The notes under the pieces are model-generated. The model was not told where the DNA came from. It saw nothing but the letters and a program-made list of their open reading frames with translations, and did no database searches. A program made the position numbers and the translations under genes. 48,044 bases of DNA from Planctomycetota bacterium (GTDB lineage: Bacteria; Planctomycetota; SZUA-567; H5-PLA8), in NCBI GenBank assembly GCA_026692735.1, contig JAPLOD010000438.1:1-48044 (forward strand). Direction: 5' to 3'. Below are positions 24,684 through 33,479 of the stretch, piece after piece; the first letter of the stretch is position 1, and every line of letters starts with the position of its first letter.

Positions 24684-27600
24684 ATGAGGAGTCTCTCCAC
24701 GCTGGTCACGGTCCTGGCGCTGCTGGTCTATGCGCCGTTCCGCGCGATCTTGGCGGGAGAGCCGTCCGGCAAGGTTCTGCTGACGGTGTCGCTGCAGGAA
24801 CGCTTCGGTGTCGCCCAGCCGGACCAGATCGTTGATTTCGATATCGGGATGCCGCTCGATCCGCGCACCACCTGCCTCTGCGGACCCGACGACCAGGAGG
24901 CGCCGTATCAGCTTCTGGAGAACGGCAAGAAGATCGCGCTGCGGACCGCCCTCCCAGCGAACGCCCAGAAGACATGGAAGGTGCTTTCCGGCCGCGCGCC
25001 CGCGCCGTACGCGGACGGGGTGAAGGTCGCCGAGCAGGACGGCGGGATCGAGATTACCAACGGCCTGACCGGCGTGCGCTTGCCGCTGGCCGCCCAGGCC
25101 ATCCAACCCGACGGCAAGACAGTGCTCGCGCCGATTCAGGCGCTGCGGCTTCGCGACGGCACGTGGACGGCAAAAGGTCCCAACGTGCTGCACATCCCGG
25201 GCACGGTGAAGAAGGTCGAGGTCCGCTTCCTGGAGAAGGGCCCGCTCAAGGCGCTGGCGGAAGTCGCTTACGATGTGGACCGCCCGGAGCTCCGCTATGG
25301 CCAGACCGTCATCGCCAAGGCCGGGCCGGGGCGATACTGCTCGCGCGTGGAAATCCTGGCGGGCCAGCCTGCCGTCCTCTTCGAAGAGGACACCGACACC
25401 CAGTTCGGCTATTCCGTCGCATTGCGCGAGGTGAAGGCGACGCAGGCGCGCTATCGCGGACACCACTCCAACAAGAAGGAGCACGGCTACGAGTCCGACG
25501 GCCGCGCGTACCGGGCGTGGCACGAACGCGCCGGGTGCGATGCGTTCTTCGACCTGCCGTTCGATCGCGACTACGGCTCCAGCTACATCACGAATCTTGA
25601 CCAGTGGCCGTCCATCCGCTGGCTGGCGGTGTGGGACCCGTGGGTCTTCGACAGCGGCTGGTACTGGCAGGTCTACGACAAGGAAGGCGGCCCCGAATCG
25701 AATCTGTTCGGTCTCTTCGCCGGACGCGCCTCCCGCGCGGTCGGCGCCGGCTTCAGCGGCGTGGGACTGCAGACGAAGTCGGCGAAGAGCGGCGGGCCGT
25801 GCGTCGGCTTGACGATCCAGACAAACCACCGCGGCGCGGACGCCAGCCTGAATCCGAAGATGCGTTTCCAGTGGGGCTTCTTCGTCGGGACGAAAGGGCC
25901 GGACCTCCTGCCCCCGGACCAGGTTCAGCCCATCGCGCGCCAGATGAACCTGCGTGCCGGCATCAACCTCAACAAGATCCAGCACCTGACACTCGACTTT
26001 CCCGACCCGCCCAAAGGCTACGGCTCGCTCTACATGGACAGCGGCGTGGTCAAACGCATGATCGAGAAGCTCCGGCAGGACACGCTGGGCAAACACGGCA
26101 AGGGCTACTACGGCTACCTCTATGGCGCTGAGCCGTCCGCGCGGGAGTTGGTGGACGCATGGGCCGACGCGAAAGGCGAGAAGCTCAAGGACGCCGTCAA
26201 GCAGCTCGAGGAAACCGCGCGGAGTCTTCTCCAAGGCTTCGTTCAGGAGGACGGCATCTACACCATGCGCTGCCACTACTGGCACGGCGGCCTGGAGATG
26301 AGCCGCAAGCTGCTCTGGATTGACCAGGTCCTGGCCTCGGACAAGGCTTCAGCGGATGACAAGGCGAAGGCCAAAGCGGCGGCGGTGCTCTTCGCCGCCA
26401 TCCTCTGGGACGACGACTTCGTGCCGCTCAGCGTCCCGGCCGGCGTTAACCTTGGCACGGCCAACATGCCCGTCCAGCAAGCCAACTACCGGGAGATGTA
26501 CGCCCTCTATCTGGCCCAGCACCCATTGATGAAGGAGCATGTCGCGAGCGTGTGGGAGAACGCGCGGCAGATGCTGCACGGCACGGTCAACGAGTACGGC
26601 GCGCACATGGGCTCCGTCCATTACGTCGGCGCCTCCAATGGGCCGCTCTTGAGCACCTTTCAGCAGCTCAAGATGGCGGGCGTGGCCGATCCGTTCAAGA
26701 GCGACGAACGCATCGCCCGGTTTGCCGAGTTCTACATGAACTTCCTGACGCCGCCCGAGCCACGCTTCGGCAACGTCCGCAAACTGATCGCCGTCGGCGA
26801 CGGCTCTACCGAGGGGACCGAAGCCTATGGGCAGATGGCCACCGGCTTCGCGGACCTCAACCCGGACTTGAGCGCCCGCCTGATGGGCGCGTGGCAGGAG
26901 GACGGCAAGGTCCACACGGGCTTCCACGGCTCGACGCTGCTCAAGATCAACGAGGACCTCCCCGCGAAGCCGCCGGCCCTCTCGCACGCGAACTTCCCGG
27001 GCTGGTACTCTGTGCTCCGCTGCGGCTGGGGAACGCCGCACGAGACGGCGGTATGGTTCGTCAACGGCGAGTGGTATCGTGACCACCGCCACGCCGACCA
27101 CGGCTCGCTCGTGATCTACGCCCTCGGCGCGCCGCTCTCCGTGGACTGGGGGCCGATCTACTACCCGCAGGTGCCGGGGCACTTCATGCACAGCGGCGTG
27201 CTGCCGGAAGCGAAGATCGGGCATCCGTGGGACAAGGAGAACCCGCCGCTCAACGCCGGCGGCGGCTGGAACAACTCGAAACAGGAGTCCTTTGCCACAG
27301 CGGCCGGCGGCGCGAGGTCTGTTGCGACGTTTCAGATGGGCAAGCTGCAATGGACGCGCGCCGTCACGCTCGTTCATGCCAACGATCGTCCGCCCGCCAT
27401 CCTGATTGACGACGCCTTCTCAGGCGTCGGGGCCGGCGAGCCGAAGGTCTTTACGCTGAACCTGATGGCTGAAGGCAGCGTCGTCACGCCGGCCGGGAAT
27501 GTTACGCCGCCGCCCCGCACCCACAACAACAACGACAAGAAGGAGCTTCCTTCGGCGAGCCAGGTGTTCACGCTCGCCCCGGGCGTGAGAACCCTCTCCT

Positions 27601-27980
27601 TCACCGGCCAGAGCTGGAAGGCGCACCCCACCCAGGGCGTGGACTGGGACGTCGTTGTCATCGCGGCAGAGGAACAGCAGTGCCAGATCGGCAACTGGGC
27701 GCACACCTGGCATCCCGGCAATGAGACCGGCGCGTTCCAGCGGGCCAACGGCCGCGGCTTCGAGGAGCGGCAACACATCCTGCGCATCCGCGGCAAGGGC
27801 GGCTTCAAAGTGCTGATCCTGCCATGCCGTAAAGGCGAACGCCCTCCCGGCCTGAAAGTCGAGACCGAAGGGGAAGCCGTCAAGATCACACTTGGCGGAC
27901 AGACGACCATCCTGGCCAAAGAGTCCTACACCCACGCCGGCAAGAACGTGCGATTTGAGGCGCCGGCGGATGGCAAGTGA
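24684..27980 (+). CDS. Heparinase II/III-like secreted protein
   Basis: A 1098-residue exported protein. After a signal peptide (to about residue 24) comes a beta-sandwich-like part (about 30-370), then an alpha/alpha-toroid region (about 390-700), and the heparinase II/III-like beta-sandwich with WFVNGEWYRDHRHADHGS and LVIYALGAPLSVDWG (about 790-830), where family members have the HxHxDxGS-type metal or catalytic site. It would cleave uronic-acid glycans by beta-elimination; the specific glycan is not evident. ATG 24684 is six bases after AAGGAGG; GTG 24654 overlaps the previous stop but has no better site. The length exceeds typical PL12/PL21 enzymes because of the extra N-terminal sandwich. 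Confidence 0.8.
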   Translation: MRSLSTLVTVLALLVYAPFRAILAGEPSGKVLLTVSLQERFGVAQPDQIVDFDIGMPLDPRTTCLCGPDDQEAPYQLLENGKKIALRTALPANAQKTWKVLSGRAPAPYADGVKVAEQDGGIEITNGLTGVRLPLAAQAIQPDGKTVLAPIQALRLRDGTWTAKGPNVLHIPGTVKKVEVRFLEKGPLKALAEVAYDVDRPELRYGQTVIAKAGPGRYCSRVEILAGQPAVLFEEDTDTQFGYSVALREVKATQARYRGHHSNKKEHGYESDGRAYRAWHERAGCDAFFDLPFDRDYGSSYITNLDQWPSIRWLAVWDPWVFDSGWYWQVYDKEGGPESNLFGLFAGRASRAVGAGFSGVGLQTKSAKSGGPCVGLTIQTNHRGADASLNPKMRFQWGFFVGTKGPDLLPPDQVQPIARQMNLRAGINLNKIQHLTLDFPDPPKGYGSLYMDSGVVKRMIEKLRQDTLGKHGKGYYGYLYGAEPSARELVDAWADAKGEKLKDAVKQLEETARSLLQGFVQEDGIYTMRCHYWHGGLEMSRKLLWIDQVLASDKASADDKAKAKAAAVLFAAILWDDDFVPLSVPAGVNLGTANMPVQQANYREMYALYLAQHPLMKEHVASVWENARQMLHGTVNEYGAHMGSVHYVGASNGPLLSTFQQLKMAGVADPFKSDERIARFAEFYMNFLTPPEPRFGNVRKLIAVGDGSTEGTEAYGQMATGFADLNPDLSARLMGAWQEDGKVHTGFHGSTLLKINEDLPAKPPALSHANFPGWYSVLRCGWGTPHETAVWFVNGEWYRDHRHADHGSLVIYALGAPLSVDWGPIYYPQVPGHFMHSGVLPEAKIGHPWDKENPPLNAGGGWNNSKQESFATAAGGARSVATFQMGKLQWTRAVTLVHANDRPPAILIDDAFSGVGAGEPKVFTLNLMAEGSVVTPAGNVTPPPRTHNNNDKKELPSASQVFTLAPGVRTLSFTGQSWKAHPTQGVDWDVVVIAAEEQQCQIGNWAHTWHPGNETGAFQRANGRGFEERQHILRIRGKGGFKVLILPCRKGERPPGLKVETEGEAVKITLGGQTTILAKESYTHAGKNVRFEAPADGK

Positions 27981-27996
27981 GGGCCTGCTTCTACGT

Positions 27997-28039
27997 CACG
28001 AACGAGACGTTCGTGGTACCACGGGCGTCCCGCCCGTGG
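27997..28039. repeat. Family A double hairpin, copy 4
   Basis: CACGAACG/CGTTCGTG (loop AGA), GGTACC centre, CCACGGGCG/CGCCCGTGG (loop TCC). It sits in the gap after the heparinase-like gene, where it may act on the transcript end. Confidence 0.95.
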
Positions 28040-28135
28040 CGCCAAGGTAGAACTACAGCCTCGGATTTTTCCGGATTTTATGTCACCTTCGCCAGTCAAA
28101 TATGGATAGAACATTGACGGACGAAGGGGGAAGCA

Positions 28136-29554
28136 ATGGACGGTACAGCAGCCGAGCAGCCTGTAGGTCGATTTGCCAAATCGACTTTCACTGATGGAGA
28201 CCTACTGGCAGCCTTCGGGCGCACGGGCGAGGAAACGCCCTTCGCCGCGCTGGTCCGGCGCCACGAGACAATGGTCTACAATGCCTGCCTCCGCGTGCTC
28301 CACCGGGCCGCGGATGCCGAGGACGCCGCACAGGCGGTCTTCCTGGCGCTGTCGAGCAAAGCGCGCGAGCCGTCCCTGCACCGCAGGCCCTCGCTGGCCG
28401 GATGGCTCTACGAGGCGGCATGGCATGTGAGCCTGCGGGCGCGCGAAGCGGAGAAGCTGCGCAAGCAGCGGGAACGGGAGGCTGGCACGATGCAGGAACG
28501 ATTCGCAGACGCTGCCGCCCAGTGGTCGCAACTGGTGCCCGTGCTGGATGGAGAGCTCTACGCGCTGCCCGAGAAATACAGACTGCCCCTTGTCCTCTAC
28601 CACTTGGAGCAGCGCAGCGTTGAAGAGACCGCCGCGCTCGTCCAGTGCTCTGCCGATGCCGCCAAGCAACGGCTCAGCCGCGGCCGCGAGATGCTGAGGG
28701 ACCGCCTCACGCGGCGCGGTGTGCTGCTGCCCAGCGGGATCATCGCGACGCTTCTGGCGACGCATGCCTCCGCGGCCGCGCTGCCCGGAGCTTTCGCCGG
28801 CACGACGGCCAAGGCCGCCGTGCTGTTCATCTCCGGTGGAGCCGCTGCGGGCGGGCAGGCCGCGGTTCTCGCGAGGGCCGCGGCGGAAGCAACGTCGCGC
28901 TCACAGCTCACCCGGGGCGTATGGGCGCCTCTGTGGGCGGCGGCCGTGCTTCTTCTTGTCGGCGCCGCGGCGGGAACCGCGTGGCGCCTCCTCTCGCCGC
29001 CCCCTGCCGCGGCCACCGCGCCGACGGTGCGCGGAGAGATCGAGTCGAAAGCCAAGCGGGCCGGCAGTAGCGCCGGCGTCCCGCCGGCTGTGGCGCCTCC
29101 CAAGCCGGATGGCAACCTTCGCCGGCAGCCCGCGCCGGACCTGGTGAAACGCGTGGACGTGGCCCCCCAGCCTCGTGAGGACAAGTCGAGAATGCTTTCA
29201 AGGGAGCAGGCTCGCACAGAGGCTGGGATACTCGCAAAGGAAAAGGCGATGGCGGACGTGGACGCGCGCGCCAAGGTCAGGGCTGAGAAACTGGCGAAAG
29301 CGTGGGAAGCCAAGGAAGACGCATTCGTGAAAGCCGAGGACGAGAAACTCGCGAAAGCCAAGGAGGTGGCGAAAGCTGAGGAAGCCCCGAAGGACGGCGC
29401 ATTCGAGAAGCCCCAGGCGCCTGTGAAAGAAACCGCGGCGGCAAAACCGCCCGCGGAGGGCAAAGCTTCGCCCGCGCCACAATCAAGCCCGGGCCCTAAA
29501 CTGGATGAGATCCTGGACGCCGTCAAACGTGACGTTCCCAAGGTCAAACCCTAG
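28136..29554 (+). CDS. ECF-type RNA polymerase sigma factor with membrane segment and charged tail
   Basis: A 472-residue protein. Residues about 20-190 are a sigma-70 family ECF factor: region 2 (ETMVYNACLRVLHRAADAEDA, VFLALSSKA) and region 4 (LPEKYRLPLVLYHLEQRSVEE, AKQRLSRGREMLRDRL). Beyond it lie an alanine-rich region, one membrane segment (about 263-287, APLWAAAVLLLVGAAAG), a proline-rich stretch and a Lys/Glu/Ala coiled coil (about 345-430). Long fused tails replacing a separate anti-sigma factor are known for planctomycete ECF groups. Two hairpin repeats are read in frame: family C near residue 12 and family E near residue 313. GGGGGAAGC precedes ATG 28136. The target genes are unknown. 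Confidence 0.88.
   Translation: MDGTAAEQPVGRFAKSTFTDGDLLAAFGRTGEETPFAALVRRHETMVYNACLRVLHRAADAEDAAQAVFLALSSKAREPSLHRRPSLAGWLYEAAWHVSLRAREAEKLRKQREREAGTMQERFADAAAQWSQLVPVLDGELYALPEKYRLPLVLYHLEQRSVEETAALVQCSADAAKQRLSRGREMLRDRLTRRGVLLPSGIIATLLATHASAAALPGAFAGTTAKAAVLFISGGAAAGGQAAVLARAAAEATSRSQLTRGVWAPLWAAAVLLLVGAAAGTAWRLLSPPPAAATAPTVRGEIESKAKRAGSSAGVPPAVAPPKPDGNLRRQPAPDLVKRVDVAPQPREDKSRMLSREQARTEAGILAKEKAMADVDARAKVRAEKLAKAWEAKEDAFVKAEDEKLAKAKEVAKAEEAPKDGAFEKPQAPVKETAAAKPPAEGKASPAPQSSPGPKLDEILDAVKRDVPKVKP
28167..28185. repeat. Family C palindrome, copy 4 (inside CDS)
   Basis: GTCGATTTG, central C, CAAATCGAC, with GTAG overlapping its first base. The stem bases differ from the other copies but remain fully paired. 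Confidence 0.93.
29067..29088. repeat. Family E hairpin, copy 1 (inside CDS)
   Basis: GTAG then C, GCCGGCG, loop TCC and CGCCGGC. It is translated as SAGVPPA in the proline-rich linker of the sigma factor. An identical 22-base sequence is at 38131-38152. Confidence 0.95.
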
Positions 29555-29591
29555 GAAGAGACCTCGAGCGAGAGGAAATAGGACGATCTGC

Positions 29592-29611
29592 GGCCGCCGT
29601 CAGCGGCGGCC
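29592..29611. repeat. GC-rich hairpin after the sigma factor gene
   Basis: GGCCGCCG-TCAG-CGGCGGCC, 38 bases after the sigma stop, without a T-run. A smaller inverted repeat lies near 29660-29678. The 250-base gap 29555-29804 shows no gene. Confidence 0.6.
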
Positions 29612-29804
29612 TATGGAACCAGCCGGCCGGCAACACTCTATGACAGCGCCGTAAGCGGCCAGCGCCCGCTGGCGCTGACCGCACGGGCAGCCAACGGCAC
29701 ACACAGGCTGCACGTGGCACACGCACCGGGAACAGACCACCGCGTAGAGGCCGGGCCGCAATGCGTGCGGCCGGGGGATTCTCTACCCTTTAAGGAGATT
29801 GCGT

Positions 29805-30905
29805 ATGAGAACACGGACTTCGATTCTCGCGGCTGTCCTGCTGGGCTGCGCGATATTCTGGTTCCTCGATGGCGGTGCGAGCGGCCCGCGACCACGTGCC
29901 GCGGCTGCGTCTCGTCCACCTGCTCTCACGCAGACCGTGCCCGCGCCGCGACCCTCGGCCATCCGGCGCGGGTGCCTGCCCGCGTATCGGTTTTCCGGAC
30001 CGTACACGCATGCGAACCTCACGCTCTACCTTGCGCATGGCGCGGACGCGGTTCAGGGAACGTTCCTCACGCTGCAAGAGGCGCTCGAACAAAAGAAGGT
30101 CGTCGTCCACGAGACAGGCAACGTGAGCGAACTGGTGATCGAGAATCTCTCCACCACTGAGGAAGTCTTCGTGCAGTCAGGCGATATCGTCAAAGGCGGC
30201 CGGCAGGACCGTGTCATCGCCACCGACTTCATCCTGCCGCGTCAATCCGGCAAGATGCCCATCGCCTCCTTCTGTGTCGAACACGGGCGCTGGTCGCAGC
30301 GCGGCGGGGAGGCGCCTGGCCACTTCAGCAGTTCCACCGAGCAGGCGCCGGGAAAGGAGCTCAAGCTCGCCGCCAAGCAGCATGCGCGACAGGCCGCGGT
30401 CTGGGAAGAGGTCGCGAAGACCCAGGGTAAGCTCGCGCGCAACCTCAGCACGGAGGTCAAGGCTCCGGAGTCCGCGTCCAGCTTCGAGCTGACGCTCGAG
30501 AACAGGGCCGTCCGGGAGACGGCCGAGGATTACGTCAAGGCGCTCTCCGGCGTGCTCGACGGCAAGAACGATGCCATCGGTTTCGTCTTCGCGATCAACG
30601 GCACAGTGAACAACGCGGACATCTACGCCGCTCACGACCTGTTCGTTAAGCTCTGGCCGAAACTCCTGAAGGCCGCCGCGGTCGAGGCCATCGCGGAGCG
30701 GCAGAGAGGTCAGCAGTGCAAGCCGGTCCCCGTGGAAGAAGTGCGGAAGCTCGTCGAGGAGCCGGAACAAGCCACGCCGCGGGAGAAGGCCGTCACGCCG
30801 CGCGTCAAGGTTCTCACGAAAGAGACCAACGACCATATCCTGTTCGAGACTTCCGACGGGGAGCGGGGCGGCTCGTCCGTCCACAAGAGCTACCTCAAGA
30901 AATGA
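29805..30905 (+). CDS. ARPP-1 domain-like exported protein
   Basis: A 366-residue protein with an N-terminal hydrophobic segment (signal or anchor, about 5-22). The central part, VVVHETGNVSELVIENLS, TEEVFVQSGDIVKGGRQDRV and IASFCVEHGRW, matches what I know of the ARPP-1 domain (ARG and rhodanese-phosphatase-superfamily-associated protein), whose function is unclear. The C-terminal part is helical and charged. ATG 29805 is seven bases after AAGGAG. It follows the sigma factor on the same strand after 250 bases and is convergent with the next gene, only five bases apart. Confidence 0.7.
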   Translation: MRTRTSILAAVLLGCAIFWFLDGGASGPRPRAAAASRPPALTQTVPAPRPSAIRRGCLPAYRFSGPYTHANLTLYLAHGADAVQGTFLTLQEALEQKKVVVHETGNVSELVIENLSTTEEVFVQSGDIVKGGRQDRVIATDFILPRQSGKMPIASFCVEHGRWSQRGGEAPGHFSSSTEQAPGKELKLAAKQHARQAAVWEEVAKTQGKLARNLSTEVKAPESASSFELTLENRAVRETAEDYVKALSGVLDGKNDAIGFVFAINGTVNNADIYAAHDLFVKLWPKLLKAAAVEAIAERQRGQQCKPVPVEEVRKLVEEPEQATPREKAVTPRVKVLTKETNDHILFETSDGERGGSSVHKSYLKK

Positions 30906-30910
30906 TCGTC

Positions 30911-33409
30911 TTAGGGCAGCCGCTCGATCACAAAGAAGCCGCTGTCCGTCTTGCCCGGGCCGAAGGCCGCTCTGCCGATCGTGTACGGATCGGAAGGGCG
31001 GCCTTGGATCATCCCGCCGAGGTAGAACTTGCCGTCGGGCCCGAACGTGCCCGTGTCGCACTCCACCACGTGGCGGCCGTTCTGATCTACCAGGATGCCG
31101 CAGTCGGTCAGCGAGCCGGCCGCCAGGTCGGCTGCCAGAAGCCTGACCATGCGCACGTTCTTGACGCCGACGCGCGGGAGCCAGTACACCTTCTCGCCAT
31201 GGCGGTAGCACGGCCCGGTCCAGATCAACTGCCCCAGCTTTGCCGGGAACACCGCCGGGTTGTCGGGGAAGAACACGAATGCTTTCCGCAGCTCGCCCGT
31301 CTTTGTGTTGAACCGCACCAGCATATGCACGGCAGGAATCCTGCCGATGATCTCCGCCTGGCCGTCCTGCCCGCGAATCCACTGGCACTTGTTGTTGACC
31401 TGGAGGGGCGCTTTGGGATCGGACGGGAAGGCAGCGCCGTTCAGTGTCTCCGCGTCGAACGTGACGACCACCTCATCCTTCCCTGTGCCGGGATCGAAGC
31501 GATGAATCTCGCCCGGCGACCGCACCCCCGGGGCCTTGGCATCCCTGGCTGCCCCGCCATCCTTCGGCGTATCTTTCACTGTCGGATAGTACATCGCGCC
31601 GTCGGGCGTTACGTGCACTGACGTCGCGTGAACAGGAAGCGCGAGCGGCGTTGGCGGCCCGGCCGGCTTGCCGTCCGCGCCGATCTTCAAGGAGTACCAG
31701 TACCCCTCCTCGTAGGTCCTGCGCAGGTAGAGAACGTTCTTCTTCGGGTCGCCCGTGATGTAGAAGAGCGACTCCGCGCCCAGCACCTTCCCTTCCCCCG
31801 GGGCCGGGATGTTCTGGAACGGAATGCCCAGCGAGCTGAAGGCGCCGCTCTTGATCTCGCACGCCACGAGCGGCGAGCCGGCGTACTTCGTGTTCTCCTT
31901 CGTCATCCCGGGGAACCCGCGGTTCCCGTAGAAGGGGTCCTGCCCGGTGAAGTAAATCCTGCCGTTCATCTCGAACGGCGCGGCGTGGATCATATCGGGG
32001 ACGAGCCCCGGACCTTTGGTGCCCGCCAGTTCGTCTATCTCGCCCAGAGCTTCGAGCTTGTCGGCCGCGGGGTCGTACCGGAAAATCGGGCTCCCCTTCG
32101 TCGGATGGTGCGGCATGGCGCCGAAGTAGATCTTGCCGTCGGAGGCCGCGAGCATGGGATCGAAGCCGCGGTCCGGCTGCTCGCCAAACTTGTAGAGGCT
32201 GTCCACCGTCCGTATCTTGGCCGTAGGGTCGGAGCCGTGCGCCCGCGCCGCCACCGCGCGCTCAATGGCGGTCACGGTCTCGATGAGCGGCGGCTCGTAG
32301 ACCTGCAGGACGGTGACGCTCCCGTTGCCGGCGAGCACCGCTATCCTGCCGAGCAACGCGTTTCTCAGCGCATACACTCGCGACAGCGTCTGGCCTTCGC
32401 AACTGGCAAGGGGGCCCAGATCAACCGGCGCGCCGGCCGACGGCCGCCAGCAGAACAGGTGCGCCGCCTCGCCTTCCCTGCCGCCGTCCCGGGCGAAGCA
32501 GACGTAGCCTTCCTGCATGTGGCCCTGCACGACGATGTCGGCGTATTCCGGCGGCTTCGACATCGGGCCCACGGAGAAGACGCAGTTCGGCGCAACGCCC
32601 TCGCAGACGGCTTTGAGCTTCTCGTTGCGCGTGTTCGGGTCGGTGCGCCTCAGTATGGCCCCGTCCTTGTCTTCCTTGACGGGTTCCGGTGGCGCGTCCG
32701 CTTTGAGCGACTTGCGGACCGCCGCGCCGTCCGGGGAACGGAAGTACAGGAAATCCCCCTCGGCGTAGAAACCCTTCAGCTCCGGCCCGCCCTCGACGCC
32801 CAGGTACGCCAGTTTCTGGCTGAGCACTCCGTAGAGTCGGAACTTCTTGCCATCCGCGGATTGGATCAGCGCGATGCGGCACTTCTCAGTCTTCGAATCC
32901 GACATCCACAGGGCGCCCGCCCACTGCTGGTCAAAGGCTGCCACGGAGCAGCCGGGCTCCACGACGCCAAGGTCTTTTCCCGCGCGGATGACGTGTCCCC
33001 CGGGGAACGTGCCCTCGCCCGGCGCGGCGCGCGTTCCCCATAATCCGTCGGGCCCCACGCACGCGACGCGCTGCCCCAGGACTCCCGCCCTGGTCTCCTG
33101 CCCGCAGAGCGCGTTCAGGTCCTCGATCTCGGTCACCAGCTTCCGCTGCGCCATGCAGTAGGCAAGGAAAGCGCAGCCCTTCGTCGAATCGGCGGGGGCA
33201 ACCGTGAAGCGCAGCGCGCCGTAGCTGCGCTCAGTGTCGAACGCGTACAGCGCGCTCTCGGTGGTAGCTCCGTCGGGCGCTTTTGCGGCCGGCGCCTGGC
33301 CTAGCAGCTTCGTCTGCGGCGGATAGTCAACCTTCTCCTCTTCGCTCAGCCCGCGCCCGCAGAGAAAGAAGCCGAGCACCGCCGCGCACGCGCATGCGTA
33401 TCTTGGCAT
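30911..33409 (-). CDS. Large secreted propeller-like protein
   Basis: An 832-residue exported protein (signal peptide to about residue 21). The chain is made of repeated strand units with DGK/DGA turns: ASDGKIYFGAMPHHPTKGSP, VTPDGAMYYPTVKD, FGPDGKFYLGGMIQG. This suggests two beta-propellers of the WD40/SMP-30-like kind. No enzyme motif is clear. ATG 33409 is used because it starts the signal peptide; the frame is open upstream to 33628, over the end of the ATPase gene. It may be cotranscribed with the secretion operon (71-base gap, same strand), but a link to it is not shown. Confidence 0.68.
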   Translation of the reverse strand: MPRYACACAAVLGFFLCGRGLSEEEKVDYPPQTKLLGQAPAAKAPDGATTESALYAFDTERSYGALRFTVAPADSTKGCAFLAYCMAQRKLVTEIEDLNALCGQETRAGVLGQRVACVGPDGLWGTRAAPGEGTFPGGHVIRAGKDLGVVEPGCSVAAFDQQWAGALWMSDSKTEKCRIALIQSADGKKFRLYGVLSQKLAYLGVEGGPELKGFYAEGDFLYFRSPDGAAVRKSLKADAPPEPVKEDKDGAILRRTDPNTRNEKLKAVCEGVAPNCVFSVGPMSKPPEYADIVVQGHMQEGYVCFARDGGREGEAAHLFCWRPSAGAPVDLGPLASCEGQTLSRVYALRNALLGRIAVLAGNGSVTVLQVYEPPLIETVTAIERAVAARAHGSDPTAKIRTVDSLYKFGEQPDRGFDPMLAASDGKIYFGAMPHHPTKGSPIFRYDPAADKLEALGEIDELAGTKGPGLVPDMIHAAPFEMNGRIYFTGQDPFYGNRGFPGMTKENTKYAGSPLVACEIKSGAFSSLGIPFQNIPAPGEGKVLGAESLFYITGDPKKNVLYLRRTYEEGYWYSLKIGADGKPAGPPTPLALPVHATSVHVTPDGAMYYPTVKDTPKDGGAARDAKAPGVRSPGEIHRFDPGTGKDEVVVTFDAETLNGAAFPSDPKAPLQVNNKCQWIRGQDGQAEIIGRIPAVHMLVRFNTKTGELRKAFVFFPDNPAVFPAKLGQLIWTGPCYRHGEKVYWLPRVGVKNVRMVRLLAADLAAGSLTDCGILVDQNGRHVVECDTGTFGPDGKFYLGGMIQGRPSDPYTIGRAAFGPGKTDSGFFVIERLP

Positions 33410-33479
33410 ATCCTGTCCCTCCGAGGCGCACATTCGCCGAACTGTCGCCGCGCTGCTCCGCGGCACGGCGCGTACGAGG

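Noticed and set aside
29592-29611. Terminator of the sigma factor gene
   Set aside because: A strong hairpin, but no T-run follows on either strand, so I list it only as a hairpin.
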